From Trogon surrucura (Eukaryota; Chordata; Aves; Trogoniformes; Trogonidae): a stretch of DNA of 64,000 nt. The stretch spans positions 16,841,487 through 16,905,486 of the forward strand of contig CM036622.1 of assembly GCA_020746105.1 (NCBI GenBank), read 5' to 3'. A model generated the notes under the pieces. It saw only the letters and a list, made by a program, of their open reading frames with translations. It ran no database searches and had not been told where the DNA came from. Of the stretch, positions 1 to 12,644 are shown piece after piece. The translations under genes were made by a program, and so were the position numbers. The first letter of the stretch is position 1. Each line of letters starts with the position of its first letter.

Positions 1-2570
1 TAACTAGGCTAAAAGTCACTAGAGGGAAACGTAAAATAAGTTTCCTGTATCGTAACTGTGAGAAACAGAGAGTAGTATCTCAATTGTTCCAAAAACCTCC
101 AGAGAGGGTGTTTCCATCACAGGAGGGGATCTAGTCTCTTTATTTTGTAGATGTGCTGCGACACGCTCGCACACAACCAGAGAGAACTGTTGTTCTCCAC
201 AGGTGCAATCATCCTCCCCGGCAGCTACTTGCAGCACTTTTCTCCGTAGGAGCAGAAGTTTAGCAGGTGCCCAACAGGAATGATGGCTTTCTTGGAAAAG
301 AATGAAGAAGCTTAGGAAGATGCTCTTTCATTGTTCCTCAGTACTGTTACAGAGCAGGGTTGCAGCAATGTCATGGCATAGCCCTGTTACCAATTTGGTG
401 TCTCCTACCAAATATAGCTGTTGTTTGAGACACCTGAACTCTTCAAGAGTGAAGATCTGTGCACTGGTTCTCACTGTAAAACTAGGCAAAGGAAGGAAGA
501 GGTGGTACAGGAGAGTAGAGGTTTTAAAGAGGCAAGTTCTTAGAGAAGATCATGAGTATGAAGCTGTGGAGCTTGACAAATACAGCAAGAAGGCATTTTG
601 CCATGGAGTTGAAGGCTTTACTCTGATGCTTTGTCCTTCTGGCCTGTCTCTGCGTTCTGGGCCACCTCACCTTCTGCCATGAGATAAGATTCGATCTGTA
701 GGGAGGAGCCAGAGGACAAGGAAACCCTAGATAACAGCTCTGTTTTAAGGATGGTATTTGGATTTTTATATTTAGTGCTGAGGGAGATTGGCTGGGTAAG
801 GAAAGAAACTGCTAAGCTTGTTAGAGACCCACAGGGGAGAAAGCATTCTATGAGATAGTTTGAGAGTTGCTAGTTGTTTTGGCAACCATTGTTAGACATG
901 GCCCATAATTACTTCTGCAGCTATAGAGAAGTGTAATTTGCTTTTAATTACTGTATTAGCAAATATATCAGTAGGGAAACCAACAGAAAAAAAAACTTGC
1001 TGATTTTCCTTTATTCCTGTTCTTTGTGACTCCAGTAAAGCAAAAATATTTGGACAGAAAGAAATGATGCTCTAATGAGCCCCAAACAGACACGTTCTGA
1101 AACTGAGGGGAAAATAGCTATTCTAGATAGCAGAGAACTGGCTTCTAGCACAGTCCTACAAAGCAGAAATAATAGTCTCTTTCCATTGTAATTTTAAAAC
1201 TGTAACTCAGGGCTGTTCTTCTGATGCTTTGTGATAGATGCCAGGAGTGCAGACTGCTCTCCTCCAACTCTGAGTCAGATAATAAAGCAATTTCTGAGCT
1301 GTGGCATCGTTGCACCTTTCCTTTTGTTTCCTCTGAGAGATACTGTAAAGCTGTATTATCAAGATTCACCCTCGCAGCCCAATATTTTATTTTTAAACCA
1401 TCCTTTAAAAGAATTTGTGAGTCCTGAAGATGACGTCTTATCTCCCATCATCATGGACAATTCTCCTCAAGAATCGGAACAGGAAAAATGCTGCATGCAT
1501 TTTCTTACCTTGAATCTCAAACAAAGGAAAGGAATTCAGTGCATTTCCTGACCTCTTAATCTTCTCTCTGAGAAATTGCTCTAAACACTAATGAACATTA
1601 AATCGCTCTTGCTCTTGCTGTGTAGTGCTTCAGTCAGCAGTCCTTCCAGAATCAATAACAGCAGGAAATCTACTGCAGTTTCACAGGCATTTATTTTTAA
1701 AGATAATACTTATGACACTTTAAAAAAATGAAACATTTGATTTTGAAGGTGGCAGAGCTGGAAAAGCTCTTCGGGATGCTTTTACAGCATGTGAAAGGGA
1801 CAAACCATTTGGATTTCATTTTTGCCTGTCTGCTGCCCAGTTGGCCCCCAAGCTGTGGAGGGAGCAGGACTCTGGGCAAGCCAAGGAAGGATTTCTGCTG
1901 CCTTTCCCCATGAGTGAATCACAGGAACCACCATAAGAAGGAATCACCAAAGGAGGAAACAAGGCAGCTAAAATGAAGGCAGACAGTAAACGTTGATAAA
2001 ATCCCAATACTTTGTTTTAAAATGAAAACCTTCAAGCAGCCTGCAGTACTGCAGTTCTAAAAGTGACTTGGTTATGCATGCATCTTTAGCTACAACATCT
2101 GGGTAAAGAAGAGCATTACAGCAGCCAAAAAGGCTTTTTCCAAGCTTATTTGCTGTGTGGCTGACTAAAGGTTGTACACGGCTTCTGCACTCTGTCGTTT
2201 CCTTACTTCTGAGTATTTGGTTTTACAGCCACAGCCCTGGTCCCTCATTGTCATTTTATGTGAGATATTTATAGACCACTTTGTCTATCTGTAGTAACTT
2301 TGCCCAGCCAACAGTTCCAACTGATGTATCTCCTGTGTCCCTCAGGGTTTTGGTGTAATTTTCCCTGTCTGACAAGTTTCAGCCGAAATGGTTTGTCTTA
2401 TTCTGAGACAGAGTTCAGGGGAAGATGTGTCATTCTGTAATGTTAAAACAAAAATTATGATGACAAACTCTAGCTCTTCACTGAGTTTTATATTGGAAAC
2501 TACTGAGGGCAGTGCCGGAAGAGGGAACTAGGAAGCAGTGGTGGGGGTGCAATGCCACAGCTATGGTGGG
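1..2570. other. Gene-free AT-rich sequence
   Basis: I see no gene or recognisable repeat here. Open frames are short, overlap on opposite strands and lack any domain I know, including the 126-codon frame at 302-682 and the 106-codon frame at 1231-1551. The sequence is unique-looking intergenic or intronic DNA. Confidence 0.5.
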
Positions 2571-2972
2571 AATCACAGAATCACAAAACGTTAGAGGTCG
2601 GAAGGGACTTCAAAGATCATCTAGTCCAACCCCCCTGCCAGAGCAGGATCACCTACAGCAGAGCACACAGGAAAGCGTCCAGGCGTGTTTTGAATGTCTC
2701 CAGAGAAGGAGACTCCACAACCTCCCTGGGCAGCCTGTGCCAGTGCTCGGTCACCCTCACAGTGAAAAAGTTTTTTCTAATATTTTTATTGAACCTCCTA
2801 TGTTCCAGCTTCCATCCATTGCCCCTTGTCCTGTCAATGGACGCTGCTGAAAAGAGCCTGGCTCCGTCCTCCTGACACTCCCCCTTGACATATTTATAAA
2901 CATTGATGAGGTCACCCCTCAGCCTCCTCTTCTCCAAGCTAAAGAGACCCAGCTCCTTCAGCCTTTCCTCAT
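2571..2972 (-). mobile_element. CR1 LINE 3' fragment (ATTCTGTG-tail type)
   Basis: This is a 5'-truncated CR1 non-LTR retrotransposon on the minus strand. Its 3' end lies at the left, where two copies of the ATTCTGTG-type tail are followed by the usual CR1 end (GTTGGACTAGATGATCTTTG on the minus strand). A minus-strand frame at 2653-2972 gives the last part of the reverse-transcriptase protein, with [40 protein letters not shown] and a short C-terminal tail. Homology stops after the YEERLKELG block, where the consensus should continue toward HLPYEER. The frame is open through this segment, so the copy is not very old. It matches the 3' end of the larger element at 35847-39133 closely and is probably the same subfamily. 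Confidence 0.95.
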
Positions 2973-3204
2973 ACCACTTTATCAAACCTGGAAAGTTTGG
3001 TGGAGAGGAAAACCAAGGAGGGCAAATACTAGTCTATGTCAAGTAGCTGTGCTTCTAAGTTTTTTCACAATAGACATATGTGTCTTTCTATGGTGCTTAC
3101 CTTCTTACCCAAATTATTCAGTTAAAGAGAAGCAGTGTCTGTGGAAAACTAAAACTATGGAGGCCAAGAATATGTGTGGTACTGGGGAAGCTTGGAAAGC
3201 AGTG

Positions 3205-3488
3205 TCACAGAATCACAGAATCACAAAATGTTAGAGGTTGGAAGGGACCTCAAAGATCACCTAGTCCAACCCCCCTGCCAGAGCAGGATCACCTACAGTA
3301 GAGCGCACAGGAACACGTCCAGGAGGGTTTTGAATGTCTCCAAAGCAGGAGATTCCACAACCTCCCTGGGCAGCCTGTTCCAGTGCTCGGTCACCCTCAC
3401 AGTAAAAAAGTTTTTCCTCATATTTTTATGGAACCTCCTGTGTTTCAGCTTCCATCCATTGCCCCTTGTCTTGTCAGTGGACGCCGCC
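3205..3488 (-). mobile_element. CR1 LINE 3' fragment (ATTCTGTG-tail type)
   Basis: This is a second short CR1 3' end in the same orientation and of the same subfamily as the copy at 2571-2972, separated from it by about 230 bases. It holds the tail repeats, the short 3' untranslated end, and the last 70 or so codons of the reverse-transcriptase ORF up to the block read as [10 protein letters not shown] in fuller copies. It stops at the position where those copies read on through a conserved GCTGAAAAGAGCC. It covers a subset of its neighbour's sequence, so it is an independent insertion or a local duplication, not the missing 5' part. Confidence 0.93.
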
Positions 3489-6203
3489 TTAATCTCAACA
3501 CTTTAATTCTCCTCCTATAAGGGGAATGTTATCAGTTTTGTTTGGAGAGATGCCATCAAGATGCATGTGTTCAAATTTTGTGGAGCACTAGGAACATAAC
3601 ATTTGTGTTCAGTACAAGGTTTAGATGTGTGGTTTAAATAACACCTGCAGGCCACACGCTGAATATTGCAATTAAAAGGAAGTCTTTGCTGAACAAGGCA
3701 GAGACCCTGTGGAACAAATAGTACATGAGCTTGTAATTAAACCCCACATCCTAACGTATACACAAAATGGCCTGAATTAAGACTTCTCATGCATCAATAA
3801 CCCTGGCATGTCCTAAATTTACAATGCTTGATTTTGCACTTAACAGTTCTGTTAAATTTACTTTTTTATGCATAAACTATAAGGAAGACATATGCAAGCA
3901 CATGAAGAGAGCAGAAGAAGACAAATGCGTTCACTCCCATGCATCAAGCATGAGGGTAGCACAAGTCTTCCGTCCCCCTTAAACCCTTGAGCTACATTAT
4001 GAAGCAGAGCAGAAAAGCCTTTGGCGAGAACAATTTCTTTCCTGCTTCTTGAAAATGTTTGGACAGTTTCCATCAATTTCTTTTCCATCAGTTGGATATT
4101 TCATTTACTTTTACTTCTTCTCTCAGGGACCTTGATTTAATTCTTTCAATAGACAGACGCTGAACACCTTCTTCCTCACCTTGCAGAGATAAGGATGTTT
4201 CAATCTCTGTGTTCCTGCTAAGAGAGAGCTGGAAAGGCAACATCGGGGAATGAACCCAATTAAAAAAAGCAAAACCGTAAGACCAAACCTGGGAAAGTAA
4301 GAGGAAAAATAAGAGCAGAAAGTCTCTTAATTATAGTTTGCATTTCAGTTCTTCTCTATGTCCAAGCAGACAGAAAGATGCCTGATTCTTCCAGATATCC
4401 TTGCAGGATATTAGAAATTGCAGAAGGGACAAGCCAACATCCTACTAACTGTGAACATACAGCTGCCCTAAACATGCAAAAGATTTCACCCACCAGGAAA
4501 TGGGGAACAGGTCTCCTCTGCTAGTGCCTCTGCAAGTAAGGTTGTCAGCTGTGTTTATGTGTACTTAGGTGGCTCAGAGTGTTTGTGTGAGTATCTGACC
4601 CTTCCAAGCAAAACCAGAAGGAGGCTGCAACAATGTCAACCGACCTTTGGATGGCCTTGCTTAGGGCTTTTTAGCAATGTAGGTAAAACTGGGGCAGGGC
4701 AGTGAAACCAAATTTTGTGACAAAGATGATTTAATTTGAAGAGAGGGAGCAGTACAGTGTGATTGTGTGTGCTTTTATTTTGCACAATGAAGTTTTGCTG
4801 AAAGTGATTAACAAATTATCTATCCAGCTTGAAGTTTGACTTTTAAATCTATATTTAGGCACCTCTTTAAAATACCCTTTTATATATATATATTATAAAG
4901 ATACTCTCACTAAAGCCCAATACTTGTAAAAATTGTGTTTCTCCTGACCACAACTGTCCAGCACTTACTGCAGTGTGGCATGATTTTTTCATTTAAAAAA
5001 AATGCTCTTGGTTTTTATACAGATTGTAGTGAAGTAATAAATAGCTGCAGACAAGGACTGGACAGAGAACCCCTGTATTTTTTATTGTTGACATAACAGA
5101 AATATTGTTTCTCAGTAATAGAAAAATTCAAAGATCTTTTGGGGGTTTATCTTTGCAGTTGGATACACTGATGGAAAACTAAACAACACACTGACTCAAA
5201 AGGGCTCAGGATCATATTGATAAAAAATCCATCATCACAGACACTGATGTCCATAGATATGTATCTGGCAGAGAAATGAAAAATAATTTCCCGAAGGCAA
5301 TGCTGTGAGGAGGAGGTGTTGGAAGGAATGCCAGGTCCTGGGAATGTAGGGGCCATTTCAATGGCCTGGACGTACCCATTACCAATGAATTGTTGTTTTG
5401 ATGATGATATTTCTCACAACTGCTAGGATTTTTTCCTCCATGGATATCTGTGGTTCTAAGCTCAAGACAGAAAAATCCTATGTTGTGGATAATTACACCA
5501 CTTAGCAAGGTGTTACAGAAAGAGTAAAAGCAAAAACGACAACACAGTGAATACTGAGAAATGTGACTCAGTGTTCTAGTGACTGAAAACAGATCTGATA
5601 TTCAACAGCTGCAAAAGGAGGTGTTTGGCATGTCTCTTTCTGCAGCCAGTTTCAAGGAAAAGGAGGATCACTAAGCACAAACAATGTCAGTTAAAAGCCT
5701 CCCATCCCTCTCAAAAGCCTGGTATATGTGATCCTGTAGTAATGCTCATTTCTCATGTTCTCAGGTACACAACTGTATGTGGACTTCAGGGTGTCTCATG
5801 TAAAAAACTTTGCTGTTCTGCACCACTTTTTCACTTTGAAAATTGAATTCATATGATGCTGGTTTCCCCTTATGCTTTCCTTGTAGCACTTTATCAAACA
5901 GCAGGAATTTATGCTGTTCCTGAGGGCAATCTATTGAACTGAAACATTCCTGCAAGGCACTGTTTTCCAGGCTTATTTCAACTGTGAATGAAGACAAACT
6001 AAATCTAGTTTTGTGAATGTCTTCTCACCTGGTGTAGGTGTATTATCTATGCACAATAAAGTGCCTTTTGTCCATTAAAAAAGAGGTTAATCTTTGGTTT
6101 CAAAACATCCCAAGTAACTGATATACCCAGATGGGCCTACTTGTTCTACTGGATGATTTAATCATTAATTTTATAAATCCATTATATTTGTCCTTTTTAT
6201 TGG
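3489..6203. other. Gene-free AT-rich sequence
   Basis: I see no gene. There is a short TA run near 4882-4895. The minus-strand frames at 5147-5508 overlap each other in two frames and show no domain, so I treat them as chance. Confidence 0.5.
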
Positions 6204-6395
6204 CATAGAATCATAGAATCATAGAATGGCCTAGCCTGGAAGGGACCTTAGAGATCATCTAATCCAACCTCCCTGTCATGGGCAGGGACGGCACCTCTTG
6301 ACTAGGTCAGGCAACATGTGAGAACCGAACAGGAATCGAATCCACGACCTTTGGTGTTTAAAGCACCACGCTCAACCAACTGAGCTAAACTGGCC
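6204..6395 (-). mobile_element. tRNA-Ile-derived SINE with CR1 tail (TguSINE1-like)
   Basis: On the minus strand the element begins GGCCAGTTTAGCTCAGTTGG, which matches the 5' end and A box of tRNA-Ile. About 40 bases later comes a B box reading GGATTCGATTCC, so the internal RNA polymerase III promoter is recognisable. The anticodon arm reads GTGGTGCTTTAAACACCAAA, so it no longer folds as a real tRNA-Ile. A body of about 70 bases follows, then a CR1-type 3' end (GGTTGGATTAGATGATCTCT) and three ATTCTATG-like tail units. This layout fits mobilisation in trans by CR1 reverse transcriptase. The family name is from memory of zebra finch TguSINE1 and has not been aligned. A second copy lies at 42692-42875. 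Confidence 0.85.
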
Positions 6396-8927
6396 TGGTG
6401 AACACAACTCCTTCTTGATGAGATACTCATTCCTTCTGTGGTTTTGACTCAATTATTTAATATTAAGTTGCTCAGTACAGTAGTGTTCCAGCATTGCTTT
6501 ATACTCAGGTCTTTCACTTTTTGGATTGTACTATCTATGCCTGCCATTGCATTCTCAGTCATCACAGTGGCTTTCCCATGTTAAGAATATGAAAAACCAA
6601 GGTTTTTTAGTATATATTTCTGAGTGGCTTGAATATCTCAGGCCCTGATGTAAGATATCACTCAGAAGGCATAAAGTTATTTCCCTATCGTTAGTTGCAA
6701 TATTAACATAAAAATGCCACAGTCTTTCTGTCTGATTTGCATGATCTAATTGGATCAAAAAAACTCTATGCTGTCCAGATCTACAATGACCATGTAATTA
6801 CTTACAATAGAATAAAAGAAAACTTAAAAAAAGTAGTGGTTACTGTAGTTTCTTCCCTAATCATTTGGAAAAATGATAACACGTTTAAGTATTGTCCTTA
6901 TTGCCAATTTATAGCATCGTTAGGTTTTACTGGGAAAATCTTATGTTAATTTTGGTTCTTATGGTCTGTGAGCTTAAATATGGCAGCTTTTTTGAAACTG
7001 ATCTCTGCTTTTCTGCATCTTAATTTCTGCTGTTCAATTTCAGATGTTTGGTTTTCAAGTGTGAAAGGATCAAAGCACCTAAAATGCAGGAGATGGTGGT
7101 CAGTGTCTGTATAAATTAGCTTTTTAAAAGAGGACATCACGCACTTTGTGTGTATAATTTTGCCACCAAAAATGCAATTGTGATTGATTTAAAACTATCA
7201 ATCTCCTTGGTTCCAAATAATCAGCTAGTTTTTAGCAGAGCAAAGGGGAGTTTGCTCACTTGCCTGGGCCATAACAGACCTCTCTTCTGCCTGAGCAAAG
7301 GTGAACCTCAAGCTCCAGGGACAGTGGCTTGGCTTGTCAGAGAGTCATGGCAGAGGGAGGAGCAGAAGGGGTCAGAGCAGAGATGCTCAGGGTGCTCTGC
7401 TGAGCACTAACAGAGTATGGTGCAGTGCAGCCCTGTCGGTGATTCTCCTCATCCAGGAAAACTCTGCAAATGTAGATGGAACTTCCCGAAGCACATAGAG
7501 GGATAGAAAAAGGCTGAGGTTTGTCTTTGTTTTCTTATATGAGCTTCTAACGATGCTTTCATTATGTATCTGATGGATTGTGGCAATCGTTTAGCCATTA
7601 AGTGGCTACTATGTATTTTTAGAATGATTTCAAATCTTTCCTTCATAAAGGGCAAAATCTTGTTTCTTTTTGTAGGTTTTCATTTTGCACTCTAAATGTG
7701 AAACACAAGACAAATAGGAAATGTAAATCATTTTGTAAACATGTAAATTGCAGACAATTCCATTGGCCTTTTTCTGCACAGGATTCACATCCAATTTGCA
7801 TTATGCACTGTATCAGTTCTCTAACAGGTTATGCTGATAGACCACCATTTTAGCAATAAGTACACAGGAGCAGAAGAAAAAGGGCTGTCCTTTTAAACTA
7901 ACTTTTATTTTCTGATTTTCTGATTTATTTCTCAGCCTTAATCTCACATAAATTGTTGTTGTTTTAGGCTTTTATTTTCCTTCCATGAAATACCTTTAAA
8001 ATTCATAGCTCATTAAAAAAAACGCTAATAGGCAGTGATAGTTGCCTTTCATTCTGTCTTTTATTAACCATTTTAAAATGAATGTAGTATTTGAATTGCA
8101 AACTCAGGTCTTGCCTGCATTCATGGAACAATCACAGTGGTAGACGCAGAACAGTCACAATTTTTCATCAAAGTGCTTTAACCCTAACCCTCTTGGCTTG
8201 TCTCCCAGATAATAAGGTAGGGCAATCTCTATGATTAATTATGCAATGTTTATCAAGCTGAATGAAGATGAAAGGCTTTGGAGAACTGTATAGTGTTAAA
8301 AGTGATTAAACCCAAACAAAATGGGTTTTTTTCCCAAATTTTCTATGTGCATTTAGTAGTGTCAGAAATCTGTGGTTCCTCCACCACACAGTCAGAAACA
8401 TCTGGACCTAACCTACAAGCTCCCCTCGCACACAAAGAATCAAAATAGTAGTATAGGTTACAGCCTGCAAACAGATTTTGCATTTATCTTTGTCCTAAAT
8501 ATGTGCACGAGAAGAGGTGTTCACAAATATGACAAGAATACTGGAAAACCCAGGGATCCCTCCTGGTCATTGCTTAACGTCTGTAGGAATTACAACAGAA
8601 TGGTCCACATTTTACTCCTCTTTTCCCAGGAATTAAGATCAATAAATAATAAAACAAAATTTTAAAACATTTTGGAACTAAAATTACAAGAAGTTAGCGA
8701 GAACTTCAGGATATTTATTTTAAAATCTCGTGATCTGGAGATGTTATTTAATATCAGCTTGTTTCCTTTACATGACCTTTGTGGTGAAAAATGAGCCTGT
8801 GCAGTCCTTACGCTCTCAACTGGTGAGTGGGGAGAAGTGGGCAGGGAAGCTAAGAAAAGAGGGTCTCACTAGGAACAAATTCTGGTTTTCTGCTCTACAC
8901 AAACCTTTTGAGTAAGGCCTGTTGTGA
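6396..8927. other. Gene-free AT-rich sequence
   Basis: No gene or repeat family is recognised. Near 8181-8192 there are two adjacent CCCTAA units, too few to be an interstitial telomere array. A weak donor-like site (CTG then GTGAGT) lies near 8821 and closes an open stretch of about 20 codons, which I regard as chance level. Confidence 0.45.
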
Positions 8928-9095
8928 TAGGACAAAGTAACGGTTTTAAACTAAAATGGGGTGGATTTAGACAAGAGGTTAAGGATGCCATATTTTACAA
9001 TGAGGGTGGTGGAAACACTGGAACAGGTTGCCCAGAGATGTGGTAGAACCCCATCCCTGGAAACATTCCATGTCAGGTTGTATGGGTCTCTGAGT
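8928..9095 (+). mobile_element. Old CR1 LINE fragment
   Basis: The plus strand carries a diverged copy of the end of CR1 ORF2. It contains the nucleotide block GATAGGACAAAGTAACGG, then ACACTGGAACAGGTTGCCCA, then CCATCCCTGGAAACATTCC. These correspond to the protein blocks [18 protein letters not shown] and PSLE..K of younger copies in this window. No tail repeats are present and the frame is broken, so this is a decayed fragment older than the copies at 20-23 kb and 35-39 kb. Confidence 0.8.
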
Positions 9096-12019
9096 ATGAG
9101 TAAGTGCTTTTTATTTTTAAAAAGAATGTTTTGAATTTAAAACAGTGAACTAAAACTTTTTTGGCTGAGAATGGTTAATACTTCTACTTGGCTAAATATG
9201 TTCAGAATTACCATTTAAAAAAAAAAAATTCCCCAAACCAGGGCATTTTCTTGTGGAAATTTCTACCTGACAAAACCAACCTTTTCACATTCAGTTATTT
9301 TTTATCCTTTTGACTGCGGTTATGATGAAAGTGCGTAACTGAAGGCAGAACTTAGGTTTTCCAGACAGCTGACTGCTGTCACAATGCATCCCTCTCTATG
9401 CCGTAGGGAGATGAATAGTGTGTTTGAGGTAGACAATTCACTTGTGATCACACTGTGATGTTCAAACCAGCTGAGTGCTGGCTGTAGCCTTTGGAAAAAG
9501 GGTTTCGCAAAACTGTGATGTGGCCACCAGGCTACTGCAGTGGTATAACTAGTGGTGCTCTCCCTGCACCTAACTGTTCAATGAACATTTGCCTCTGAGA
9601 GACATACGGTTTCGTGTCCGCACAGACTCTGTATTGAAGGCCCCTGCCTTCAAAGAGCAGCATCCACACATAGTGAGTCTGGCAGCACAAAAATCTCTAA
9701 TTTGCTGATGCCAAAGAAAGATGTTTAGCCTGTATGGTGCTGATGGGGAAATAAAAGCGTAGCAGAACAACATGTCTTATTCGTAATTGCTCTAAAGTAT
9801 ATTTCGAAATACAAAGGACAGGCTCTGAAGGTTACTGAGCATGCACAGTGTCCGTTGAAATCAATGGTAACTGCAGGTGCTGTAGACCCTTGAAGAGATA
9901 ACCCAAAGTAAAAATGTCAAGCAAATCAATTGAAAGACTTGGGGGCCTAACTGCATTACACACAAGTCTAACTGTGTTTATCTGCAGAGGGGTGCTACAT
10001 CTCTTTTGCTGTTGATCTAGGAAATCCAACTTTTCTTTGACTCAACAGCAGCTTTGAATGCCCCAAGCAGCTAAATAAATCTAATCACAGGAAATCCTTC
10101 CTCTCCATCATTTCACTTGCATTAATCCTCATTAAAGTAGCATCTCATCGGCAGAGAATGAGGCAAGTGTATCTTGCTTCTCACCAGTAGAAGGGAAGAA
10201 ATCACACACCAGGGAATGAGATGTCCTTTCTGTTGTGCATCCTTCATGTGTACTTAATCTTCTTCACTGTAAGGTGCTAAGACTGATGAGCCCTGTGGAC
10301 ACAATATGAAGATTAAGCCTAGAAAAAAAATTGGATTTCACTTTCTCCAACACTGAAAAGAGTTGATTTTTTTTCATTAAAGAGAATTTTTCATTACAGA
10401 ATTTTCCATTAAAAATTTCTTCCCATTGAAAACTGGGTTTCTGATTAAAAGAACATTTTCACAGTAGGAATTTATTGTTTGAGGAAAGGAATACGCTTTT
10501 CATTAAAACTCCCAATCCCCAAGTTTAAAATACTGGGTAAAAACTTAGTGCTTCAATTCCTCTATCTTTCAGTGCAAAATGAACAGTTTAGACAGGAATT
10601 TCCTCCTCTGTTATTTTTTATGCAAACTACACGTCAGGACCTGCAAGACAGCTGAAGGCTGTGATTAACCTCAGTAGTCTCAGCTGGGACCCTTATCCAC
10701 ACCTCAGGGCTCCATTTAAGCTCAAACCCAACAAGCACCTGGATCTGATCTGAGCTTTGTTGGAAAGGTATTTCTGCTCACTTCTGACTGCTGCTGTCCT
10801 GGCATGTAGGTTTTTTACTGGGTCATTTCTAAAGCGATATTGTCTCCAAGCTTTGTCTCCTGCTTCTGGCCGTACCTCCAGGATGGACCTTGCATGTTGG
10901 AGCTCTGTCTCCTCCTGTTTCTGACTGGATGTTAGTTGTCATCCATCACCATGCTTTGTCTGAGTGGGACCTGTTGCCATCTTGATGCTGTTTAGATTCC
11001 GTGGGAGGACAATCTGCTAGTGAGGTCTCCACTGTCTCAAGGTTCTCCTTAGCCACCAGCTCACCCCTGCTCTTGGAAGAGCCCTCATCCTGCTGGTCCC
11101 AGCTGCAGTGGTGGAAAGGTCTGGCTTGTCACTTGGACACCAGGTAGTAACAACCATTCTCTTCCACTGTTTTAAATTATACTGTTTTGGTGTAACAGGT
11201 ATCTTGGAGGACAGAGTGAGAGTTTCCTGAGCAGGACCCAGATTCTGCTATCGAAACTGAGCTAACCTTGAATTAGGGAACAACAGCTGCAAAGGGGAAA
11301 TGGAACTCCCCCTCTGTCTAACAAGTCCCCTTTGTTAGGGCTGTAATGTATACAAGCCTGTTCGTATGTGTGTTTGAGCATGATAAAACTTCTCTATGTG
11401 AGTTGTATATTTAGGGTCACTGTTCTTAACAATGCCAGCTTTTAGCAGAGCTTGTGAATAGTACAAAGGAGACAAGTTCAAGACCTTCAAAGGCAGTGTA
11501 AAGGAGCTCCTGGTCAGTGTTCTTAAATGTCATATTTGCTGTATTTTTCTGCTTCCTAGTGGTTCTTCTAGTGCTTTGAAGTGCTTTTTGACCAATACAC
11601 CCTTGGATCTTCCACATGTTTGTTTTCTGCATGTGGGTTCATGTGGTTAAGCTCTTGATGGTGATTCAATTCAACATCTGTTTTGATGGTGTTAACAGAG
11701 GCAACTTCAGGAACAGACAAAACTATTGGAATTCTACTTCTTGTGTTCTTCACAAGACTCTGTGCTGTGGATAAAAGTGTTGTGTCATGAAAATAAAAAT
11801 GGTAAGATGATTAGGCTTCTGCAGTAGACAATGAGAAGTCAAGATAAAAAGGAGATGAACAAATGAATTAAACCTAACAGACAAGCTGAAGACTCCTGGT
11901 TGATGAAAAATTAATTTATAATTGATAATTAAAGCTAAAGGCTAAATGATTGATATTATAGGATCATCCTAGTAAATAGTAATTTATTTTCTGTTACTTA
12001 CTGTTACTGCACCAGCAGG
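9096..12019. other. Gene-free sequence with minor repeats
   Basis: No gene is recognised. At about 10369-10445 a motif like TTTTCATTAAA recurs three to four times at 14-17 base intervals, making a weak degenerate tandem repeat. The stretch 10,660-11,160 is more GC-rich and polypyrimidine-rich than its surroundings, and 11,190-11,420 has some LTR-like punctuation, but I could not identify either. Confidence 0.4.
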
Positions 12020-12348
12020 TCAATAACCTTTTCTGATAGCATCTGGGCAAACAACAACACTACGCAGTCTCTTCTTTAAATTAAAAGAAATGCCTGTTTT
12101 AGCAATTTCCTTTGGCAGGAAAGCAAGCATATCTTCTTGCTCCATTCTTTTTATTGAAAGAGCACTATCAAGCTTTAAATCCCCATTTAAATTTTTAGCC
12201 TGGTTTCCTAAGGAAATGAAGCTTTTGCAATAATACTGACTTCCTCTGTCTGTCAAGTCCTCCTCAGTAAGTTTAAAACTTTTTGGCCAAGTGCAACTAA
12301 ACATAAAAGTGGATGGAAAAGTGTCAACTAGGCTTATGGTCTTAAAGT
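12020..12348 (-). other. Candidate host exon or decayed gene copy, unidentified
   Basis: The minus strand holds an open frame of about 110 codons, ending at 12020, that is not CR1. It shares an ORF with antisense-read CR1 sequence farther upstream, which is coincidental. The translation looks protein-like, with polar and hydrophobic residues mixed (for example TWPKSFKLTEEDLTDRGSQY and LAFLPKEIAKTG). A pyrimidine-rich tract followed by AAAG at about 12349-12352 could be a splice acceptor. No convincing donor is seen: the best is a weak AAG/GTTATT just before the stop. I do not recognise the family. It could be an exon on the minus strand, a retrocopy fragment, or a long chance frame. Confidence 0.3.
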
Positions 12349-12384
12349 CTTTGTCAGAAGGAGAATTGGGTAGAAGAGAGATAT

Positions 12385-12644
12385 GAGCAAGAAATAATGG
12401 GTTTAAATTAGAACATAGGAAGTTCCACCCCAACATGAGAAGAAACTTCTTTACTGTGAGGGTAATGGAACACTGGAACAGGCTGCCCAGAGAGGTTGTG
12501 GAGTCTCCTTCGCTGGAAACTGTCAGAACCTGCCTGGACATGTTTGTGTGTGGCCTGTCCTAGGCAGCCCTGCTCTGGCAGGGGGGTTGGTCTAGATGAT
12601 CTTTCGAGGTCCCTTTCAACCCGCTAACCTTCTATGATTCTATG
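12385..12644 (+). mobile_element. CR1 LINE 3' end (ATTCTATG-tail type)
   Basis: This is a 5'-truncated CR1 copy on the plus strand containing the end of ORF2, the short 3' untranslated region and the terminal tail. Landmarks are GGAACACTGGAACAGGCTGC, a GGGGGGTTGG block followed by TCTAGATGATCTTTCGAGGT, and the terminal ATTCTATG. It resembles the minus-strand copy at 21831-23010 more than the ATTCTGTG-tail copies, including the TTCGAGGTCC variant near the end. Open frames are interrupted, so it is moderately old. Confidence 0.92.

Noticed and set aside
8181-8192. Two CCCTAA-like units suggesting interstitial telomere repeat
   Set aside because: Only two units in AT-rich sequence, expected by chance.
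8730-8821. Exon-like stretch ending in a GTGAGT donor
   Set aside because: The acceptor is poor and the open frame is only about 20 codons. Similar pairs occur by chance in this window.
11190-11420. Possible LTR (TGTAACAGG start, ATGATAAAACTT later)
   Set aside because: No clear poly(A) segment, no matching end, and no family recollection. Too weak to list as a feature.
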